Shown here: piece after piece, positions 5,010 to 9,217 of the stretch
How positions within the stretch are numbered: position 1 is the first letter of the stretch
Layout of the letters: every line of letters starts with the position of its first letter
Source of the DNA: Spirochaetaceae bacterium
Lineage (GTDB): Bacteria > Spirochaetota > Spirochaetia > Treponematales > Breznakiellaceae
Length of the DNA: 9,217 nt
Reading direction: 5' to 3'
Assembly (NCBI GenBank): GCA_031284645.1
Contig: JAITXS010000039.1
Span: 1-9,217, forward strand
Made by a program: the position numbers and the translations under genes
Notes under the pieces: model-generated
The model's database searches: none
The model's input: only the letters and a program-made list of their open reading frames with translations
What the model was told of the DNA's origin: nothing

Positions 5010-7073
5010 CTATTTCTCTTCCGTCTTTTGTTGTCGTTTTGCCAGTACCATCAGGAGGGCGATATCTCCTTGTCTTACGCCGGGAATGCGGGCGGCCTGA
5101 CCCACGGAAAGAGGGCGGCGTGCGCTCAGTTTTTCCCGCGCTTCAACAGAAAGAGCGTCTATAGCTGCGTAATTCATATCGGGCGATAATTTTATTGCCT
5201 CGAGTTTGCCCAGCCGCGCTGCAATACGATCTTCTTTCTCGATATAACCGGCGTACTTTAGATCCAAAACAGAGCGTTCAAGCCATTCCTCGGGATATAC
5301 CTGCAATTCCGGCGTAAAAGGCTTTATATCGGCGGCGCTTACTTTTGAATCGGAAAGCGCTTTTGCAAGTGTCTCCCCAATATGGGGGGCTAAATAAGGA
5401 TTGTCCTGTTCCCCGTTTCCCTGTCGACTGAGCTTTCTGCTCTCAAGTAATGCCTTTATCGCGTCAAGCCCTTCTGTTTTGCGTAAAAAGCGCTCCCAGC
5501 GTTCTTCACCGACCAGTCCAAGGATCCGCCCTTTCGGGCTAAGCCGCGTGTCGGCGGTATCGTGCCGTAAGATCAGGCGGTGTTCAGCGCGCGAGGTAAA
5601 CATACGGTAGGGTTCTCGTGTTCCGAGTGTGGTAAGATCGTCAATTAAAACGCCGATATAGGCTTCGGCACGGCTTAATACAAAGGGGCTCCGGGAATCG
5701 ATTTTTTGTGCTGCGTTGATCCCCGCGATGATACCCTGAGCGGCGGCTTCCTCGTAACCGGAGGAACCGTTGGTTTGTCCGGCACAGTAAAAACCGGCAA
5801 GCCGCTTTGATTCGAGTGTCGGATAGAGATCAAGCGGATCAAGATAATCGTATTCAACGGCATAGGCCGGACGAACAATTCGGGCGTGCTCCAAGCCGTG
5901 AATTGTATGAAGAAATTGTTCCTGTACATCTTCCGGCAGGGAGGAGGAAAGTCCGTTCAGGTAGTACTCGTTGGTTCCTCCTCCTTCCGGCTCGATAAAA
6001 AGATGATGCCTGTCCCGATCCGGAAAACGGGTAACTTTATCCTCTATTGAGGGGCAGTAACGGGGGCCTTTTCCGGTAATTTTACCGCCGTAAAGCGGGG
6101 AGCGGTGTATGTTTTCCCGAATGATCCGGTGTGTTTCGCTGTTTGTATAGCTGATATAACACGGGAAGCCGTTGATTGAGTTTCCGGCGGCGGAGCAGCA
6201 GATATACCGGTTCCGGAAATATTCGCTCTCTTCTCCCGGGTCCGCATCAAATGAAAACGGGGCAAAGGGTTCACCGTCCTGTTTTTCCAGTTTTTCGAAG
6301 TCAATTGAAGGGGCGGCGATTCGTGCCGGGGTGCCGGTTTTAAAGCGGCCTATGGGAAAGCCAAGTCGGCGCAAGGAAGCGCCAAGTCCCCGGGCGGCGC
6401 TTTCGCCGAGTCTGCCTTCGGGTGCATCGTATTCGCCGATAAAGATTGTGCCTTCCATAAATGTTCCGGCGGCTAAAATCACGGCCTCTGCGGATATTTT
6501 ATGGCCCCTCGCGGTAATAACGCCGGCAACGCGTCCCAAGGACGCTATGCTGCCGGAGTCCGGCGTGGGGGAAACGGAAGCCGCCCCGAATGCGAAGCGG
6601 TGGGGCGGCTGGAGCGGGGGGGAGCTGCATTGAGTGAATGTTGGCCCTTTTTGAGGATCTTTTTCCTGAAAGCTGTCGGCCGCGCTCCCCCTTTCTATGA
6701 TTAAATCAACAACAGTGTCCATAAAGATGGTAAGGTTTTTCTGGTTTTCCGCACTTATTCGGGCCTGTGCCTGATAGATGGCTTTGTCTGCCTGAGCGCG
6801 GGGGGCTTGTACTGCGGGGCCACGGGAGCGGTTGAGGACGCGGTATTGAAGCATTGAGCGGTCAATGAGTTTGCCCATTTCACCGCCGAGGGCGTCGATT
6901 TCGCGGACGAGGTTTCCTTTTGCCAGCCCGCCTACTGCCGGATTGCAGGATAGCGCACAGATGCGGTCGGGGTTCTGAGTGATAAGCAGGGTTGAGTGTC
7001 CAAGGCGGGCGCTTGCGAGGGCTGCCTCGAGTCCTGCGTGTCCGCCTCCGATGACGATACAGTGGTAATCCAT
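5010..7073 (-). CDS. mnmG: tRNA uridine-5-carboxymethylaminomethyl modification enzyme MnmG (GidA)
   Basis: MnmG uses FAD and, with MnmE, adds the (carboxymethyl)aminomethyl group to C5 of the wobble uridine in certain tRNAs. The Rossmann FAD motif is GGGHAG at 9-14. SCNPAVGGLAKGN follows, with C43; KTGTPAR is at 245-251. C305 in PCYISYTN matches the second conserved cysteine. PRYCPSIEDKV is at 337-347, GQTNGSSGYEEAAAQG at 432-447 and GTREPYRMFTSRAEHRL at 484-500. The C-terminal helical MnmE/tRNA-binding domain ends in SVGQAARIPGV and LLMVLAKRQQK. The length is 687 against 629 in E. coli; most of the excess is residues about 128-179, an in-frame insertion between DLIIE and GRVAGVI. All catalytic segments are intact, so the enzyme is probably functional. 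ATG 7073 is supported by the family start MDYHCIVIGGG, although no good ribosome binding site precedes it. The MFS stop is ten bases upstream, so the two are probably co-transcribed. MnmE is not in the window. Confidence 0.97.
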   Translation of the reverse strand: MDYHCIVIGGGHAGLEAALASARLGHSTLLITQNPDRICALSCNPAVGGLAKGNLVREIDALGGEMGKLIDRSMLQYRVLNRSRGPAVQAPRAQADKAIYQAQARISAENQKNLTIFMDTVVDLIIERGSAADSFQEKDPQKGPTFTQCSSPPLQPPHRFAFGAASVSPTPDSGSIASLGRVAGVITARGHKISAEAVILAAGTFMEGTIFIGEYDAPEGRLGESAARGLGASLRRLGFPIGRFKTGTPARIAAPSIDFEKLEKQDGEPFAPFSFDADPGEESEYFRNRYICCSAAGNSINGFPCYISYTNSETHRIIRENIHRSPLYGGKITGKGPRYCPSIEDKVTRFPDRDRHHLFIEPEGGGTNEYYLNGLSSSLPEDVQEQFLHTIHGLEHARIVRPAYAVEYDYLDPLDLYPTLESKRLAGFYCAGQTNGSSGYEEAAAQGIIAGINAAQKIDSRSPFVLSRAEAYIGVLIDDLTTLGTREPYRMFTSRAEHRLILRHDTADTRLSPKGRILGLVGEERWERFLRKTEGLDAIKALLESRKLSRQGNGEQDNPYLAPHIGETLAKALSDSKVSAADIKPFTPELQVYPEEWLERSVLDLKYAGYIEKEDRIAARLGKLEAIKLSPDMNYAAIDALSVEAREKLSARRPLSVGQAARIPGVRQGDIALLMVLAKRQQKTEEK
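6537..6692. repeat. Palindromic, GC-rich in-frame insertion inside mnmG
   Basis: This stretch encodes MnmG residues about 128-179, which have no counterpart in E. coli MnmG. It contains a perfect hairpin with 9-bp arms AGCCGCCCC (6579-6587) and GGGGCGGCT (6602-6610), with a 14-base loop. The loop itself holds GCGAAGC (6592-6598), a sequence known to form an unusually stable mini-hairpin as DNA. A second dyad GCCGGA/TCCGGC around one central base spans 6552-6564. A third pair, GGGGGAGC (6618-6625) and GCTCCCCC (6684-6691), ends at the right boundary. The encoded segment is rich in S, P, A and G. No target duplication is obvious. I infer a mobile palindromic element; the exact ends are uncertain by several bases. 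Confidence 0.65.
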
Positions 7074-7083
7074 ATTTTTGCTG

Positions 7084-8331
7084 TTACTTTTTCCTTCTGC
7101 GAAGGAACAGGCCCAGTGACGCTAGTCCTAAAATAAGTGATGTTATGGGGAATACCGCATGATAGCTGATCATCGCGGCAGCTGAGCCTATCATGGGGCC
7201 GAGTGCTCCGCCGAGCATTGAGGCCGAACTTGTCCAGCCGAAGACGCTGCCCTGATGTCTTCTTTCCGTGCTTTCGGATATGAGGACTTGCATGACAGGG
7301 ACTGCGCCGCCTATAAAAAAGGATGCGGCTATATGGATGACGCACAGTTGATAGATGTTTTGGCTGAACGCTTGGGGGATGATCGCGACACAGGCGGCGG
7401 CGAGGCAAAAGCACAGGGTTTTCCAGTATCCTATTTTACCGGCGAATTTGCCGCTTATGATTGCGGCTATGGCGGTTGCCGCAGCGCCTGCACCGAGCAC
7501 AATGCCTGTAGAGGATCCTAAAAAGCGTGTTCCCTGGGAAATCTGATTTATAAAAAGCGGCAGAATGGGGTTTGCCGTATTGTTTGCAACTTGTATGGCA
7601 AAGGCGACGACGATAAGTGAAAGGAGACTTGTGGAAGAAAGAATGGGGCCAAGATTTGGTATAAATTTTTTTGCTCGTGCAGAGAGCGTGGTTTTCTTTT
7701 TGATGTACTTCCCGTCGTTGTCAAGGCTTAGTTCTTCCTCCCTGATTTTTTCCTCATCGTGAACAAAACAGGCTACGATGATAAACGCGCACAGGAGAAT
7801 AAAACCGGTACAGAGAAAGGCGATTCTTCTTCCCAAGAAGTCCGAGACAAGTCCGCCGATTAACGGGCCAAGGGAATTCCCAACGGCGATTCCTGTCTGG
7901 AGCAGTCCCAGTGCCAGGGGTATGCTTGCTTGAGGAACGATGCCTGTTACTAAAACAATTGCTGCCGCAGCTGTGCCGGTAAGGGCCCCCTGTATGCCGC
8001 GTAAAACTAAAAGCTGCCAGGGATTCGCGACAAAGCTCATCGCGGAGACAACTATCATGCCGCCGCCCATTGCGCGCAGGAGCATCGCCCGTTTACTGTA
8101 GAGGTCCGCTATATGGCCCCAAATCGGCGAAAAGATCGCAAGCATCACTGCCGATGTTGATTGAATTACGCCGGTCCAGATTTTGAGGGTATTAGGGTCG
8201 CTTAAGCCGATATCGTCTTTTAAATAGAGCGGGATTACCGGCATGGATACGGCAAAGCCGGTTATTGCCAAAGTTTCAGCGAGCAAGAGAGCTGTGTAAT
8301 TTGTTTTCCAACTTTTTTTCGTATTCACCAT
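7084..8331 (-). CDS. MFS transporter, DHA1-type 12-TM exporter (MdtG-like)
   Basis: The 415-residue inner-membrane protein has about 12 membrane helices in two halves, joined by a charged cytoplasmic loop at about 191-225. Helix 1 contains VSMPVIPLYLKDDIG (28-42), typical of drug:H+ antiporters. Motif A between helices 2 and 3 is WGHIADLYSKR (71-81), with the D and basic residues kept. Motif B is LVLRGIQG (108-115), and the antiporter motif C is GIAVGNSLGPLIGG (147-160). The tail is RRRKK, cytoplasmic. Together these place it with DHA1 multidrug or metabolite exporters such as MdtG; the substrate cannot be read from the sequence. The ATG at 8331 follows an A-rich leader without a Shine-Dalgarno site, and two hairpins (8357-8395 and 8400-8428) lie in the upstream region. 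mnmG follows after ten bases. The link to mnmG is probably positional rather than functional. Confidence 0.9.
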   Translation of the reverse strand: MVNTKKSWKTNYTALLLAETLAITGFAVSMPVIPLYLKDDIGLSDPNTLKIWTGVIQSTSAVMLAIFSPIWGHIADLYSKRAMLLRAMGGGMIVVSAMSFVANPWQLLVLRGIQGALTGTAAAAIVLVTGIVPQASIPLALGLLQTGIAVGNSLGPLIGGLVSDFLGRRIAFLCTGFILLCAFIIVACFVHDEEKIREEELSLDNDGKYIKKKTTLSARAKKFIPNLGPILSSTSLLSLIVVAFAIQVANNTANPILPLFINQISQGTRFLGSSTGIVLGAGAAATAIAAIISGKFAGKIGYWKTLCFCLAAACVAIIPQAFSQNIYQLCVIHIAASFFIGGAVPVMQVLISESTERRHQGSVFGWTSSASMLGGALGPMIGSAAAMISYHAVFPITSLILGLASLGLFLRRRKK

Positions 8332-8356
8332 TTTTATTTATTTTGCTTGAATGAAG

Positions 8357-8395
8357 AAGATAAGTCTAGCCGCCAAAGGGGGCGTTCCTTATCTT
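8357..8395. promoter_or_regulatory. Hairpin in the leader of the MFS gene
   Basis: Perfect 8-bp arms AAGATAAG (8357-8364) and CTTATCTT (8388-8395) enclose an inner 4-bp stem CGCC/GGCG (8371-8374 and 8381-8384). It ends 26 bases before the MFS start codon. It could be an operator, a leader structure that affects expression, or chance. No run of U follows it on the minus strand, so it is not a plain terminator. Confidence 0.4.
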
Positions 8396-8399
8396 AAAT

Positions 8400-8428
8400 A
8401 TCACCCGAGCGGGATGTACGGGGGTGAT
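8400..8428. promoter_or_regulatory. Second hairpin between the 67-codon gene and the MFS gene
   Basis: Perfect 7-bp arms ATCACCC (8400-8406) and GGGTGAT (8422-8428) enclose 15 bases, which include a small CCCG/CGGG alternative pairing at the left. On the minus strand the stem is followed by ATTTAAG, a poor U tract. It may be a weak terminator for the gene at 8473-8676 or part of a tandem leader structure with 8357-8395. Confidence 0.35.
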
Positions 8429-8472
8429 CTGCTCAAGTTTGACAAAATCCGCTGAGGGGGATTTATGAACAT

Positions 8473-8676
8473 TTAGTTTTCCGCCTCGTTTTTTGAAGAT
8501 ATATCATATCGCGTTGCAATACCTTTTTTAGCTTTTTTTGTTCGGTGCGAGAGCTCATAAAGCTCCTCTTCTATTGGAATATCCTGCAAACGTTCATAAT
8601 TTAATGCTCTGATTTTATTAAGATCAGCGATGGTGAAATCCGGGCCAATCTCCGGCTTGAACGCATTATATATCAT
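8473..8676 (-). CDS. 67-residue protein of unknown function
   Basis: The small cytoplasmic protein starts MIYNAFKPEIGPDF, has a probable helix around ADLNKIRALNYERLQDI (18-34), a charged segment EEELYELSHRTKKAKKG (36-52) and an acidic tail. It has no signal peptide or membrane segment. An AGGAG ribosome binding site (minus strand, at 8683-8687) lies six bases before the ATG, the best in the window, which supports a real gene. I do not recognise a family. The size, the charged C-terminal half and the dyad-symmetric upstream sites would suit an antitoxin or a small regulator, but no toxin gene adjoins it, and this is speculation. Upstream lies the decayed exporter remnant; downstream the MFS gene is on the same strand after 141 bases. 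Confidence 0.6.
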   Translation of the reverse strand: MIYNAFKPEIGPDFTIADLNKIRALNYERLQDIPIEEELYELSHRTKKAKKGIATRYDISSKNEAEN

Positions 8677-8713
8677 TTTTTACTCCTGATGTACGCATTG
8701 AATTTTTACAACT

Positions 8714-8737
8714 TATAATATCAGCAGCTGCTATTAT
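8714..8737. promoter_or_regulatory. Dyad and candidate promoter region upstream of the 67-codon gene
   Basis: The perfect 10-bp palindrome AGCAGCTGCT (8723-8732) is flanked by ATAAT (8715-8719) and ATTAT (8733-8737). This gives a larger inverted repeat interrupted by three bases on the left. On the minus strand a TATTAT lies at its downstream edge, and TTGTAC lies upstream at a 19-base spacing, slightly long for a promoter. The dyad would sit between -35 and -10, a usual place for an operator. Confidence 0.4.
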
Positions 8738-8753
8738 GAGTACAATATACCGT

Positions 8754-8774
8754 ATTTGGATTAAATATCCAAAT
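8754..8774. promoter_or_regulatory. Perfect 8-5-8 inverted repeat
   Basis: Arms ATTTGGAT (8754-8761) and ATCCAAAT (8767-8774) are separated by TAAAT. The 21-base dyad lies about 80-100 bases before the start of the 67-codon gene and just downstream of the exporter remnant on the minus strand. It looks like a regulator binding site. As a transcript hairpin it lacks a following U tract. No function is assigned. Confidence 0.4.
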
Positions 8775-8783
8775 CGTTAAAAT

Positions 8784-9094
8784 TTATAAATAAACGATAA
8801 GGAGGATAGCGGTATTTGCAGCAAACTCGCCGAGCAGGCCGTTTTTATTGCCAAGAAAAATCAAAGATGAAAGCTCATGGAAACAATGGCAAGCACGACA
8901 AGGGGAATTAAAAAAATTATATCGGAGCGAGAGATATCATTGGTTGCCTGATTAATCGCAGACATACCGGCAATATATACCTCGCAGGAATCATGAAAGC
9001 TTCCATAGTTTTTAATTTAAAATCGTAAAACATTTCTATGTTCAAAAATTCACGAAAAAAATCTGCGTTCATCCGCAGATATTCTATGTTTTAT
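8784..9094 (-). pseudogene. Frameshifted remnant of an RND/MMPL-type membrane exporter
   Basis: Three successive minus-strand frames can be joined. The first, 9094-9050, gives IKHRISADERRFF and then a stop. The second, 9072-8917, gives FFREFLNIEMFYDFKLKTME and then AF. The third, 8995-8861, gives HDSCEVYIAGMSAINQA, then ISRSDIIFLIPLVVLAIVSM, then a stop. A switch at the T7 run (9055-9061) and one missing base near 8996 would restore one frame. The pattern of a G-M-P/S-x-I-N motif, then a conserved D, then a membrane helix of the form IPLVVLxI resembles the region before the second helix of RND/MMPL exporters (from memory). Beyond it a fourth stretch in another frame, 8879-8784, contains GNKNGLLGEFAANTAILLIV, which I cannot place. 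No part longer than 51 codons is open. The gene appears decayed; its upstream part may lie beyond 9217. Confidence 0.55.
9055..9080 (-). terminator. Terminator-like hairpin with T tract
   Basis: On the minus strand ATCTGCG (9074-9080) pairs perfectly with CGCAGAT (9061-9067) across a six-base loop and is followed by a T7 run (9055-9061, overlapping the last base of the stem). This has the form of an intrinsic terminator. It lies inside the exporter remnant and its T run coincides with one of the inferred frameshifts, so it may have arisen by chance from coding sequence. The stem is short, with moderate GC content. Confidence 0.4.
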
Positions 9095-9217
9095 GTAACA
9101 GTACTGCGGTATGCGTGATGCCTAAAAATAAAACCTAGCCGAAAACGCTGATGACCAAGAATTAAAAACCTGGCCCAAAATATAATAGGTCTACAGAAAG
9201 GTAGATCAGAATGGGGT
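9095..9217. other. Right edge, no gene supported
   Basis: A minus-strand frame is open from the window edge to TAA at 9091-9093 (about 41 codons, including piece WARFLILGHQRFRLGF). Its composition is not convincing and the plus strand has many stops. It may be further decayed sequence upstream of the exporter remnant. I see no promoter, RNA gene or repeat that I can support here. Confidence 0.3.

Noticed and set aside
6172..6633. 153-codon plus-strand ORF opposite mnmG
   Set aside because: It lies wholly antisense to conserved MnmG coding sequence and shows no motif of its own.
6932..7414. 160-codon minus-strand ORF across the MFS-mnmG junction
   Set aside because: It is out of frame with two well-identified genes and of R/H/P/S-rich composition, typical of a frame shadow.
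8439..8469. Plus-strand TTGACA with TATGAA as a promoter
   Set aside because: The 19-base spacing is long, and no plus-strand gene follows; it runs into the 3' end of a minus-strand gene.
8799..8952. Plus-strand AAGGAGG followed by a 49-codon open frame
   Set aside because: The frame has no usable start codon at the right distance and is antisense to the exporter remnant, which explains the sequence better.

Overview
The window reads as a chromosomal stretch of a spirochaete, most likely of the Treponema group. The MnmG has a treponeme-like N-terminus (motif SCNPAVGGLAKGN, then REIDALGGEM), and coiled-coil plus PD-(D/E)XK orphan proteins like the first gene are, from memory, common in that group. 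This taxonomic call is inference; no rRNA or other phylogenetic marker beyond MnmG is present.

Layout. Positions 4-93 are a near-perfect 7-bp tandem array (TTGGGTA, about 13 copies). A short gap with a plausible promoter follows, then a plus-strand gene (293-1048) for a protein with a long charged coiled coil and a C-terminal PD-(D/E)XK nuclease-like domain. Positions 1051-1137, between this gene and the convergent yejF, hold a G-rich/C-rich inverted repeat that resembles degenerate copies of the upstream heptamer. The nuclease-like gene is therefore bracketed by related G-tract repeats.

From 1148 to 8331 every gene lies on the minus strand. In transcription order they are a 12-TM MFS (DHA1-type) exporter, mnmG (tRNA wobble-uridine modification), yejB, a 24-codon small ORF, yejE and yejF. 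MFS and mnmG are 10 bp apart. YejB, the small ORF and YejE/YejF are linked by ATGA overlaps or a very short gap, so yejB-yejE-yejF form a translationally coupled unit for an oligopeptide/microcin C-type ABC importer. The usual periplasmic binding protein gene yejA is absent from the window. A good sigma70-type promoter lies just before yejB, so close to the ATG that the message may be leaderless.

Two features stand out inside and around these genes. First, mnmG carries an in-frame insertion of about 52 codons (6537-6692) that is GC-rich, full of dyad symmetry and missing from E. coli MnmG. It looks like a palindromic element that entered a reading frame, comparable in concept to the Rickettsia palindromic elements. 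Second, the right end (about 8784-9094) holds a frameshifted remnant of an RND/MMPL-type membrane exporter, recognisable only when at least three minus-strand frames are joined.

Between the MFS gene and that remnant are a 67-codon gene of unknown function with a strong ribosome binding site, dyad-symmetric sites in its upstream region, and two hairpins in the leader of the MFS gene. The strongest candidates for something undescribed are the coding palindromic insertion in mnmG, the G-tract repeats flanking the nuclease-like gene, and the coupled 24-codon ORF inside the yej operon.
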